64,000 nucleotides of DNA from Yamagishiella unicocca (lineage: Eukaryota > Chlorophyta > Chlorophyceae > Chlamydomonadales > Volvocaceae): the NCBI GenBank assembly GCA_003116995.1, contig BDSL01000025.1, forward strand, positions 682,001 to 746,000, given 5' to 3'. The notes below the pieces were generated by a model. That model did no database searches, had not been told where the DNA came from, and saw only the letters and a program-made list of their open reading frames with translations. The position numbers and the translations under genes are program-made. Positions 1-11,500 of the stretch are shown in pieces (within the stretch, counting starts at the first letter, position 1; the number at the start of each line of letters is the position of its first letter).

Positions 1-3000
1 AGTACGAGGAGCTCAGCCTCAAGGTACGACAGAGAGGGTGTATGTACGACAGCCATGGCGGGAGCGCGGCGGGCGGAGGGGGAGGTCCGCAGCAGCCGCG
101 TTGGGTCATTCAATCCAAAGATCCAAACGTCAAATCCGATCCGAGATCCATTTCCCATCTGTCATCGCCCTCCCTGGAGCCATTCCTTCAGCAACTGCTT
201 CCTGATTACGCGTCGCCGTCGCCCTCGTCGTCGTCGTTACCGGTGGTGGCGCCCGCCGCCGTCCGTACTGCTGCATGTGACCTCCACCGCTGGCTGACTC
301 TTTGCCTTCAACATCCCCCCCCCACTCCCCCCCCACACCCCCGCGCCTCCCTCCTCAGATGGGCGAGCCGGGTGCCAACCTGGACTCCCTGTCGAACAAG
401 ATGGACCGGCTGCAGGTGGGGGGTTAGGGTTTTAGGCGGCGGGGGAAGGAGGGAGGGTTTGGGAGGAAAGCCGTAGGTCGGCACTGAAAAGCAAAAACGA
501 TCATGAAACGTTTGGTGCACTCTGGAGAAGTGGGGGCAGGGGTGGCGGTGGAAGGGAGGGAGGGATGGAGAGGGGGAGGGAGAGGGAGGGACACGAGCGA
601 GGAACAGCAGCGCAAAGGGGCTGGACACCACTGAGGCCCGTAGCAGCTGGGAGCTGAGCTGGGAAGTGGGAGCTGAGGTGGGAAATGGGAGCTGAGGTGG
701 GAAATGGGAGCTGATGTGGGGAGCGGGAGGAAGGACGCGAGGGGAGGTCACGAGCGAGGAAGGTCAGAGGAAGGGGGCGGGCGGTCTGTTGGCTGAAGGG
801 GATGCGGGAGTGCCCTCCCCCCCGGCACCCCATGACAACACCTCCCGACCGTGCCCCCCTCACCTTCTCGCGGCGGCTGTACGACTGCCGTACACAGGCC
901 GAGCTGGACGCCACCAACGGCTGGGAGGTGGACCGCGCTCTGGAGCAGGCCATGGACGCACTGCGCTGCCCGCCGCCGGATGCCCATGTCAAGAACCTGT
1001 CTGGAGGTGGGTCGGTGGGTCGGTGGGTCGGTGGGCGGCGGCTAAGGGTCCTGCCACGGCTGCACTGTACTAGGACGCACGTGTAGCCTTCTGTCTGGGT
1101 TCTTCCCGACCAACCGGGCGCCCTCCCGTGGCCCCCTGGCGGCCTGCAGGCGAGCGCCGCCGTGTGGCGCTGTGCCGGCTGCTGCTGTCCTCCCCGGACA
1201 TCTTGCTGCTGGACGAGCCCACCAACCACCTGGACGCGGAGAGCGTGGCCTGGCTGGAGAGGTGGGCACTGGCGGGGGGCTGCCAAAGAGAACCGGGTAC
1301 TGGTAGTGGTGGTGGGGAGACCGGGGAGCTAACAAAGGAGGAAGGGTAGCAGTGGCTGGAGGTGTGGGTACTGGATGGGTTCGAGGAAGACCCGTGGATG
1401 CCCGAAAAAACCGTACTGGGTGGGTGGGGGGGTGGGGGGATTACAGATAAGAACCGGTTACTCGACATGGGAAGCATAGCCTTAGGACATCAAAATGCCA
1501 CCCACCCACCCACCCAACTAACCACGCTCCCACCCAACTAACCACCCTCCCACCCACCCAACCAACCAACCAATCAACCAACCAACCAACCAACCCTTCA
1601 GGTTCCTGGCGGACTTCAGGGGCACTGTGGTGGCAGTCACCCACGACCGCTACTTCCTGGACAACGTGGCGGTGAGGGGGGATGCAGGTCTTCGGGTTTA
1701 GAGGTTTTAGGGTCTTCGGGTTTAGAGGTTTTAGGGTCTTCGGGTTTAGAGGTTTTAGGGTCTTCGGGTTTAGAGGTTTTAGGGTCTTCGGGTTTAGAGG
1801 TTTTAGGGTCCTCGGGTTTGGAGGTCGGTTTTAGGGTCCTCGGGTTTTGTTGTTCAACATGCGTTGGTCTGTGGGGTGGGGTGGGAGGCCAGCGAAGAGT
1901 GAGTCTGACTGCGTTGGGCAGGGCCGCGAAGGGGAAGGGAGGATGTGAGTGGAAGACCCGTGGGTCGGCACTGACCAGGAAGGGAAGGGAGGGCCGGAGG
2001 CGAGGGCAGCGCCCCCGGTCGCCCCTTCGCTCCCCGAAACCCTCATGCTCGTCCCTGCCCCCCTCCCTTCCTGTGCAGGGCTGGATCCTGGAGCTGGATC
2101 GCGGTGCTGGTATCCCCTTCGAGGGCAACTACTCCGGTGGGTGGTTGAGTGGTGGTTGTGCGGTGGTTGAGTGGTGGTTGAGTGGTGGTTGTGTCGGCCC
2201 CAGACGCCCTCTTTCGTCTTCTTGGCCGGTTACCAAGACATGACTGCCTTTGAATGCTCCCATGACCACCACCCAATCCCTACCTTGCCCCTCCCCCCCG
2301 CCATACTGCTCATGTCGCGTAGAGGGGTCTTTTTTGCAACCCCCACCATACGCACATAACCGGGTCCTTATGCCACCCCCTTACGCACACACCCGCTTCC
2401 GGTCAGAGTGGCTGACTGCCAAAGCCAGCCGGATCAACTTGGAAGCCAAGCAGCAAGGGGCCCTGGACAAGGCAATCGGCGAGGAGCTTGAGTGGATTAA
2501 CAGAAAGCGAGTGCAAGGGGGGGGGAGTCAGTGGAGGGCGGGGCCGGGGCGGGGGGGGGCGCAGGGGGGCCATGGGGGCAGGGGCAGGCGGGCAGGGGGG
2601 CAGGCGAGGGTGCAAACTCTGGGTAGGCCCAGCCAAAACACACGTACCCATGTTGGGCACTCCTCCCCCCCCCTCGGCCCGGTTTGTCGGCCGTGGATTC
2701 GCGGATTCTCTTATCAAACCCCCCCTCGCCACCACCGCCGCCACCACCGCGCAGGGCCAAGGGCCAGCAGAAGAAGGGCACCGCGCGGCTGCGGCGGTAC
2801 GACGAGCTGGTGACGCAGCAGGCGTCGTACGTTAAGCAGGCGCAGGTCCGTACGGCAGGCACAGCAGGGCGCCAGCAGTGCTTCTGGGCCGGGGCGGGCT
2901 GTGTCGCTCCATGGTCTGACCGCGTGCCTCCGTCGGACACCGCAAATCCACCTCCATTCCCCCTGCCTTCCCCCACGGTTCTCCTCGCAAACCCACCCCA

Positions 3001-6000
3001 CCCGGTTTTCCTGCACCCTCGGGTTTTCTTTTCTGCACCCTCCCCCCCCGGTCTTCTGCCCTCCACCTTCTATGTCGTGCCACAGGGTTTTCTCCCCATC
3101 CCCCCATGTTCTCCGGTTTCTGTTCACCGGCTTTCCCTCTTCCCCCCCTCCCGCCCCCCGACAGCTGGACAGCATCACCATCCCCCAGGGCCCCCGCCTC
3201 GGTGACCTCGTGCTGGAGGTACGACGACTGTACGGCATACCGTCTTCTTCGCGTGTATCAGCGTTTCCGACCCGCCGACTGATGTGATCTGGGGGATGTC
3301 CTGCATCGAGTGCTTGTACCCAAGTTCGCAGTTACAAACTCACTCACTCACTCACTCACCCGTGCTTGCGGCAGGTGGACGCTCTCCGCAAGTCCTTCGA
3401 AGATAGGCTGCTGATCGACGATGCCACCTTCAGCATCCCGCCCGGTAGGTCTCCTGGGAGACAGTGGTGGTGGTGGGATGGTGGTGGTGGTGGTGGTGGT
3501 GGGATGGGGGTGGGGATGGTGGTGGGGGTGGGATGGTGGTGGTGGTAGTGAGCTGGTGGTGATGGGCTGGCGGTGGTGGTGCTGGTGCTGGGATGGTGGT
3601 TGTGATGGCGGTGGCGAACCTCCTCTCCCTCCTCCTCCTCCTCCTCCTCCTTCTCCTCCTTCTCCTCCTGCTCCCCGATCTCAACGTAATTTCTAGCATG
3701 CCCTACTGCTGATACGCACCCGGCCTCCCCGCACACCGCCACCCCGTCCCGCCCCCACCCCGCATCCACCTCCCGCATGCATGGGTCGTCCTTGCAACAC
3801 CCCGCACGCGCACAGGCGCCGTGGTGGGTATCATCGGCGGCAACGGAGCGGGAAAGTCGACGCTGTTCCGGATGGTCATGCAGCAGCAGGTGAGGGTGAG
3901 GGTGAGGGTGAGGAGGTGAGGGTGAGGGTGAGGAAGTGAGGGTGGGGTGAGGAGGTGAGGGTGGGGTGAGGAGGCAGCCGGCGGAGCGGCTTCGAACGGG
4001 TCACGTCAAACGAGGAGGGCGATCCGGTGTCCCTCTCCGGGGGCACCGACTCGTGTCCCGGGCAGCAAGACGCACCGACGTCCCTCCCCGCTCCTCTCCA
4101 AGTCTCCATCCTCCTGCCTCCGAAGCTCTCCCCGCTCCCATCTCCTAGGTCGTGCCCACGGGTTTCCACTCTTGCCCCCTCTCCGTCGGCGTCCGACTAC
4201 CATGCGCCAACTATCATGTGCCTGTCGTGTAAACGGATTTTTATGCCACCCCTCTCCACCCTGGACCCCCTCTCCACCCTTGACCCCCTCTCCACCCTGG
4301 ACCCCCTCTCCACCCTGGACCCCCTCTCCACCCTTGACACCCCTCTCCACCGTTGGCCCCCCTCTCCACCCTGGACCCCCTCTCCACCCTGGACCCCCTC
4401 TCCGGCAGGTTCCCGACGGCGGCAACCTGCGGCTGGGTGACACCGTGGTGCCTATGTACGTGGACCAGAGCAGGGACACGCTGGCGGTAAGAGGGGACAA
4501 GGAGGGGGCGAGAAGACCCGGACCCGGTTGCAAGACATAGGAAACGGAGGGCAGAGAGGAAAGGGCGGGGGTAAAAGGAGGACGGGCGGGGAGAAGGAGG
4601 AAGGGGAATTGGAGTGGAGAAACTAGCTGGCGTGTGGTTTTCGGACACGCGGCTGCGGGCGCATGCTGGAGCACTTGGATTTAGAAAGAGAAACCTGTGG
4701 AGGTGGCCCGTTGGCGGCCAGTGAAAGGAAGGGGACAAACTAATGTGTGGTAGCGTGTGAAGTGCATAACGGAGAACTAGGTTGGCGTAGTTGGACATGT
4801 GTGTGGGGGGGGGGGCTGGAGGCGCATTGGCGGCGCCGGGGGGGGCAGCATAGGACGGCGAAGGGCGCGGGGGGCCTAGGCCCTGTGTAGTTTCCTCCCA
4901 ACTGACCTATCCGCTGCCCCCTCCTCGCCCCGACCCCAACTGTCTGATCGGCTGGCCCCTCACCTCCCCGACCCCAACCGTCTGATCGGCTGGCCCCTCA
5001 CCTCCCCGAACCCAACCGTCTGATCGGCTGGCCCCTCACCTCCCCTACCCCAACTGACCGATCCGCCGCCTCCCGCTGGCCCCCGACCGCAGGCCGACAA
5101 GACCGTGTACGAGGAGATCGCCGACGGCAAGGATGAGGTACGACTACCTAACTTCAAACAAGACCCTACCCACCATGCCGTACAGTGGCGCCTGGCGTGT
5201 GGGGAAGGGTTGGTTGGCCTGCTCACCTTTTCCCCCCGTTTCTCGCGGCTTTTGCGATTCGTACCTCACACCCCGTCACGTCACGAACCCTTCCGTCCGC
5301 CTCCCCCCCTTCCCCCCTCTCCTCGTGTAACCGGTTTTTATGCCACCTCCCCCCCTCCCCTCGTGTAACTGGGTTTGATGCCACCTCCCCCCCTCCCTCC
5401 CTCCCCCCCTCCCCACCTCCCGTCCTATCCCGTTGCGTAAAACGGTTTTTATACATCCCACCTGTGCAGGTTGACCTGGGCGGCCGCGTAGTCAACGCGC
5501 GCGCCTACTGCTCCTGGTACAACTTCAAGGGAGGGGACCAGCAGAAGAAGGTTGGCAACCTGTCAGGTGCGCCAGGGAGGCGGGGAACGGGGTCTAGGCG
5601 GGGGCGCAGGGGGGGCCCCAGGGGGGGCAGGGGAGTGCAGGGGAGCCGCAGAGGGGGACAGAGGGGGGCAGTGGCAATGGCGGGCGCAGGATGGAGTAGG
5701 CACCGAACCCCATAACAGGGTTTTCCTGGGTTTGAGCCCGAGCTTCGCACCGTGTCAACCACCTGCTGACCAACCGCCCAACCGAATCCGGTCGCGTGCA
5801 GGCGGCGAGCGCAACCGGCTGCACCTGGCCAAGACCCTCAAGCAGGTGGGGGGCCGAGGGAGGGAGGTCAGGAGCTGGCAGCGAGACCCCAAAGTGGCGC
5901 TGTTGCTGCCGCATCCATCGTAGCTGCTGGCTCGCGACGGCACCGCCCCCCCCTCCCCGGGGCCCCAGCCTCTGCTGCTGCTGCGCCACCGAACCCACCG

Positions 6001-7065
6001 CCCCTCCCCGCCCCCCCGAACTATCCACCGCCTCGGCCCCCCAGGCCGGTAACCTCCTGCTGCTGGACGAGCCCACCAACGACCTGGACGTCGACACGCT
6101 TCGGTGCGATTGAGGGGGAAAGGAGGGGGAGGGGGAGGAGGGGGACGAGGAGGAGGAGGAGGTCGGCAAGCAGCTGAGCTGTTGTGCCCTTTTGAGCTGT
6201 GTTGAGCTGTGTTGGGCTCTGTTTGGCTGTGTGGTGTCAGCTAGCGTGATGGTATAGAGACGTGTGCGTGACCCACAAGGTGAAGAAGGTAGCGGGGAGG
6301 GGCAGCAGTGGTCCCACCTCACGCCGCCCCCGGACTACGGACAGTTCGTTTCTGCCCTCCGTTTCCCATGTCGTGTAGCCGGGTCTTCTCGGGCCCCCCT
6401 TCCAGGTCATTATGCCACCCCTCTTCCCGCCCCCCCCCCCCGGGTTTTATCTTCCCCCCCCCCCGCGTCCAGCTGCCTGGAGGAGGCTATCCTCAACTTC
6501 GCTGGCACCACGTTGCTGATCTCCCACGATCGCTGGTTTCTGGACCGGGTAGCAACGCATATCCTCGCCTTCGAGGGCGACTCCAAGGTACGGCAGCGGG
6601 AGCGCCGTACGTCCGTACGGAGAACTGTGCGTGCGTGAGGAAAGCCCGGGTTCGGTGCACACCTCACGTTACGCCGTCTCACCTGCGCGTCCCTGCCGTA
6701 CAATGCCGCGCTGCGGCCCCCCACCCCACCCCTCCCTGTAGTAGTTATCGACTGTCTGCTTCTCCTATGTCGTGTCCAGCGGTTCTCTCTCGCCTTCTCC
6801 CCTTGCTCCATTCCCTCTGTCCCGTGTCAACGGTTTCCTTCCCCCTCCCCCCCACCCCTCTCTGCCACGCATTCTCGGATTATCGTTTACCCCCCTCTCT
6901 GCCACGGATTTTCCTTGCAAATCCCCCTGTCTCCTCCTCCCCCGCCTGCCTCAGCTGCACTTCTTCGCGGGCAGCTACAGCGACTACGAGGAGGACCGGC
7001 GGCGGCGCCTGGGCAGCGGCAGTGTGCCCACCCGCCTCAAGTTCCGCAAGCTGGCAACCGTATGA
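1..7065 (+). CDS. ABC-F ATPase, EttA-type (5'-truncated by window edge)
   Basis: This is the C-terminal 454 residues of an ABC-F protein of the EttA type, a soluble twin-ATPase factor that in bacteria binds the ribosomal E site and gates translation in response to ATP. Exons: 1-23, 359-415, 898-1006, 1150-1261, 1602-1671, 2079-2136, 2407-2506, 2755-2845, 3165-3218, 3375-3444, 3816-3889, 4409-4486, 5093-5137, 5470-5566, 5802-5845, 6045-6103, 6473-6587, 6955-7065. Visible in order: signature [17 protein letters not shown], Walker [12 protein letters not shown], switch His in [12 protein letters not shown], the basic linker [17 protein letters not shown], second Walker [12 protein letters not shown], second signature [16 protein letters not shown], Walker [13 protein letters not shown], and [16 protein letters not shown]. 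The first Walker A lies upstream of the window (about 100 residues missing). It matches E. coli EttA nearly codon for codon as I recall it, including linker length, so a bacterial or chloroplast ancestry is likely. Plastid location is inference because the N-terminus is not visible. Intron 2507-2754 is GC-AG. Confidence 0.93.
644..720. repeat. ~20-bp intronic minisatellite, about 4 copies
   Basis: A unit of the form GGGAAATGGGAGCTGAGGTG is repeated with small changes inside an intron of the ABC-F gene. Confidence 0.8.
1495..1600. repeat. CCAACC/CCACCC simple repeat
   Basis: Low-complexity run of CCAACC- and CCACCC-type words just upstream of the acceptor at 1601. It supplies the pyrimidine- and C-rich 3' end of that intron. 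Confidence 0.85.
1686..1852. repeat. 24-bp telomere-like minisatellite in intron
   Basis: About six to seven copies of a unit reading GGTTTAGAGGTTTTAGGGTC plus TTCG. Each unit contains TTTTAGGG, the octamer known as the telomere repeat of Chlamydomonas. It lies in the intron 1672-2078 of the ABC-F gene, G-rich strand in gene sense. Confidence 0.85.
3456..3670. repeat. GGT-rich then CTC-rich microsatellites in intron
   Basis: A (GGT)n-like block to about 3612 is followed by a (CTC)n block at about 3619-3670, all in the intron 3445-3815 of the ABC-F gene. The opposite purine/pyrimidine bias of adjacent blocks could form stem structures in the transcript. Confidence 0.85.
4246..4403. repeat. 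18-bp minisatellite (CTCTCCACCCTGGACCCC), ~9 copies
   Basis: Tandem copies run up to the acceptor at 4408 in the ABC-F gene, so the array also serves as the polypyrimidine tract. Confidence 0.88.
4920..5056. repeat. ~38-bp minisatellite, about 3.5 copies
   Basis: Units contain CCGTCTGATCGGCTGGCCCC and CTCACCTCCCC. They lie upstream of the exon at 5093 in the ABC-F gene. Confidence 0.85.
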
Positions 7066-8555
7066 GGGGGGCGGACTACGGCAGGAGGGGACGGGCTACG
7101 GCAATGAGCACGGAGAGGGGAGGGGGGGCTCCGAGACCGCATGGATGGGGTGGCGACTGCGAGATCCCGCGGAGAGAGGGGGGGCGTGGGCTTCACTGGA
7201 TTGGAGCACGCATACGGTATTTGGAGAGGGAGGGGTCGAGTAGTCCAGGGGGGTTACAATAAAAGAATCGGTAGTCGAGGGGGGGTCGGTTGGGGTGATG
7301 GGTGGTTGGCTAGACTGATGGATCGGTGAAGGCAGCTGGCGGCGTGGGCGCAGGAGGAACTTGGTTTAGGGGCAAAGGAGCGCGAAAGGGGGGGAATGAG
7401 AGGATACCCGTTGGACGGCGCTGAAAAGGGGGTGAGGAGCTGCGGAACGTTGCGACTCGCAGCGGCAGGGGGGAATCGAAATCAGATGTGAAGATCATCG
7501 CCGCCCCGAATGCTTTTGGAGACGCGGGGTGCGAAGGAGGGGTCGTCGGGTGTACGGCAACTGACGCGTTAATCAGACATCATCTGTAAGGAGCCGCGGC
7601 GCGAGATCTAAACCCAAATTGTATGGGCGCTTGCTCGTTTCCGATACGCTACATCGCTTCGGCTAAGGGTGTTTCGAGGCGCTTCGGCTAAGAGCTGTGT
7701 CAGACCGCACACGATCAGTTCATCCTGCTGTAGGAGCAGCTATGCAAGCCAGGATTAACCGCGCTGTATAATAATGTACATCCTCCTTTGCCTCCGGGGC
7801 CGGCAAAGGCACGTGGGGCCCCTTACAACATAACTCACCCACAGAGTCGCGGAACTATTTTTATCACGACTAAAAAAGCTTTACTTACAACATAATGTTG
7901 CGCATATCCTTAACCGCAAGTGGGAGAGCGACCAGTACGGTAGCTTATACAACAGTCGCGATTGAGCTGACGCTGCTCATGTGCACGTGCATAACATTAA
8001 AACAATCGCAGCAAGTATCACATGTTGATGGAAGTTTTGTTGTAGGTGTTAGACGATGTTAGCGTGTAAGGCGTTGTCACGAAAATGCCGCCAGGTCGCT
8101 GCAATATCCGAGTATGCATCACTTGGAAGCGACCCATGCAACGAGCTTGGCAACGAAGATAGTATATCTTTGACCGTTCTAGAAGTACGGATGCGTGCTG
8201 TAGGAGGGCGGGAGGGGCTGTACATCTGGGCCTTACGGAGTCGGGGGTTCTCCAACGCACGGAGGTTGTCCGTCACGACGCATTCACGCAAATCGCATTT
8301 GCATTTCGTTACCGCTGCCGTTTGCTGAAGTCTTTTGGCTGTTTGGACAGCGCGCGCGTCCGCTTTCTGCGTCGCGTCACTTCTTGCCCTCCGATATCGA
8401 AGCGTTTCCTCCACTGAAGACGCAATACAGCTCACAGCGCACTTTCTAGGCTCACACGAATCAATAACAACCTTTTAGGAGATTGTGTGGTGCTCTTCTG
8501 GTCATTCGCTTCTGAGCAATAGACGCCAGCTCGCTCGCTCCAGCTACTATCCGTC
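7066..8555. other. Intergenic spacer with ABC-F 3' UTR
   Basis: No gene recognised. The first part, to a TGTAA at 7585-7589, is probably the ABC-F 3' UTR; TGTAA is the usual polyadenylation signal in Chlamydomonas. A reverse-orientation copy of a dispersed intronic motif (GTTACAATAAAAGAATCGGT) lies near 7254-7273. The rest, AT-richer, holds the promoter and 5' UTR of the phosphatase gene by position only; I see no clear TATA box. Confidence 0.5.
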
Positions 8556-11500
8556 ATGGGCACTCAAGCAGAGTCAGCAGATGTAACAGAGCAAACAGGA
8601 ACTAAAGATGATACAGCTCAGCCGGAGAACCATGAGCAGGCTGGAGGACACGATGCGCACCAGCAGGGGCATCGGGGCGTTCCAGGCGGCCTATCATTTA
8701 ACCTGAGCAGACTCGTGAATGCTGCTAGGAAGTCCTTTGAACTTACACCGCGTGATGCGGAGGTACGTTTTCGACGGTTGCTGCGCTGCAGCCCGACAGA
8801 GGTTGCGCATAGAGAATTCGAGGGGCCCACCAGCCTTCCAGCTTCGCGCCCTTAGGGCCGCGCATTGCTATCAGTGCCGTCGCAATTGCACGTGCGCCCC
8901 TACACCAGATATTCCGGCTGCATGTCTGCGAAGGTCTCAGTCCCTGGAATGCACCGTCCCGAGCGCGCACAGTTCCAACACACGCGGCTGACACACTTAT
9001 AATTCCTGCATCATTTTGCGTGCGCCTTAAGTTATCAACCGCACACGCCACCACGCATTGCGGAGATATCCGTCGCATAAGGCGCTGCACCGCAACGCTA
9101 GCCTCACGCCGTCGGCACCCCACCCCACCGCAAAGCAGTCGTCTCTTGTGAGCCGCGCTGTATGTTCCGTGGAATTGTGCACTAGGGCACTCACTCTGAT
9201 TTGCGGAGACGAACCGCATTGATGAGGACCGGCTTGCTCTCTAACTTCCCGGCTCCCGGACCCCTCCTATCTTGTAATCTGGAACCTATCTTGTAATTTG
9301 AAACCTATCTGCAGGTGGATCCTAATGAGCCGCCGCCCACGATGAGGCGTTACCGCACCCAGGTCTGTTGGATCCTTACATTTCAGGCGTTTGGGGTCGA
9401 TAGGGTTTTCGCAGGCCAAGTGGAACTGTCTAGATGGACCTCGATGTGCGGGACCCCAGGGCAGAGCCGCGCAAACGCAAATTGGCATTAAGTCCAGCTT
9501 TTTTTTTGATCCTTGCCGCCGTGCCATTGCCTACCCAAAACCCTTGGAAACATCCAGGCGCTGTGGCTCGACCACCAAGACGGCTTGCACACGGCGCAGT
9601 GAGTAAGGGTGCGGTTGGCATGTGGGCGTTGGCGGTTTGTCTAGAAGCTTCATGGACTCCGTCGACGCAGCAGATCACCCCCAAAAGCACTCGAGGCGGC
9701 CCCTGGGTTGCAGTCGCAGTCCGATCTCGTCGCTCATCCCCTGGTCGCACGGGATATTTTAGCAAATAGGCTGAAGTCCTCGCCTGCCCGCGCCTGGCCT
9801 GCCACCGCAGTGCGCCTCCCCCTGGGCTTGCGGAGCCGCCCATTCCACCTGAGAGCGAGGAGGATGAGCACGAGTATGTTGAGCACGTGGACCTCAAGGT
9901 AAGCGGATGAGGCAAAGGGACTGGTGTCGTGGACATATTGGCAATCTGATCCAGTCTAGTCTATAATGTATTGGATCGGATGACGTACAGCCGTGGCATG
10001 TATGTATGCTTAAGAGGCGTGCTACTTGGATGGTGCAGAAGGACTGCAGTCAAACGGTTTTGCAATACGCTTCTTAACTTCAAGTGCAAATTTTAATTCT
10101 AATTGTGTTGGTCTTTTAGAGCCAGATACCTTTCGTTGAGCCAGCGCAGACTGGGGTTCAGAGGCGGTTAGTTCCGGCAGTACTGCAGCCCCAACGACCG
10201 AATATTAGTTAGGCGAGATGCCTTACTTGAAGGTTCTCCTCCCCGCGATAGAATACTGCTGGTAAGATCGAGGCTTCAAACTATCGTCATACAGGTTTTG
10301 CGGAGGTGAATTCCTGTCCCAGTTTGTGAACTCATGCGGAAGCACTTATGCCGCGAAGAGCACGTGTCCTGGCCGAAAGTTGCCGAGAGGCTTTTACTAG
10401 TATGCATACAGAGCTTAGCTTGTAGTTTAGGACAGGCGATTATTGGTCGCGAGCCGTTGCGGCGGCGTCGGAGGCGAAAGTGGACATGGACAACGAGTCG
10501 ACAACAGCGCGAGAAATCAGCATTCCAACCCTTGAATCATATATCGCATTCACTTTTGGTGGACAGGTACATCCATGCTGAGCGCATCGTTTGCCGCTAA
10601 AATCCGAACGCAAGCCGTGACGGGTTGGCGAGCTGCTCCGTAACGGTCCGCCGCCATATGGCAGCCAACGCGTTGCCGTTCTTTTGCGATGTCCCCGACC
10701 CTACTCTTGTGTACACGTCGGCACCTGCAGCGGACCACCTGCAGCGGACCACCTGCAGCGGACCACCTGCAGCGGATTTGGGATTCCCCCGGCTCGCCCA
10801 CCCTCCTAATGCACAACACAATGCAGGGGACTGGATTCGCCTATCTTGGACTTCACCCTTTCCCACACGTTGGGCCTTGTCCTCCGACCTGTTCCCTCCT
10901 CATTGTCGTATCCCACGTGTTGGCCGTACTCCTCACCACGATGTTCTTGTTGCGCTGCCTAACCCGGCAGGCTGTAAGCCTGGAGGGTCTCCGCCAGTTC
11001 GTCAAGACGCACAAAATCACGGCGACGATGACGACGCACCAGGTGAGTCTGCGGGGGGGGGGGGGCGGCCGACCATCACAAGGACAAACGCCAGCCTCCG
11101 AGAGAGCCGTTCCCTACCTACCGTCCTATGCTACGGCGCCCGACGAACCCCAAAACACGGCCTCCTCCTCTTCCTCCCCCGGCCTTCCTGCAGGTGGTCC
11201 GTTCCATCATCATCCCCGCCACCATGGGCCGCCAGAACTGCGCGCTTGTGGACATGGATGCGATGCGACCACACGCCCTGCCGGCCATGGACTCCGCCGG
11301 CGCCGCCGCAGCGCGCAAGGCCGTCGGGCCGCTGCCGCCGTACACTCGCATGCCCAAGAGCCGCAACGTCACCGGCCTGAAGCGGCGGGCGCCGTACTAC
11401 TATGTCGTACACGCTTGGTCGCGGCCGTTCTTGGAGATGGTCGGCCTGGTGGAAGCGCACTTCAAGGGGTGAGTCATGGTGCCTTGGGCGTGTGTGTGTG

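Noticed and set aside
2511..2754. GT donors at 2511 or 2531 for the ABC-F intron
   Set aside because: 2511 gives the wrong phase; 2531 adds a Gly-rich insert. The GC donor at 2507 matches EttA length and phase.
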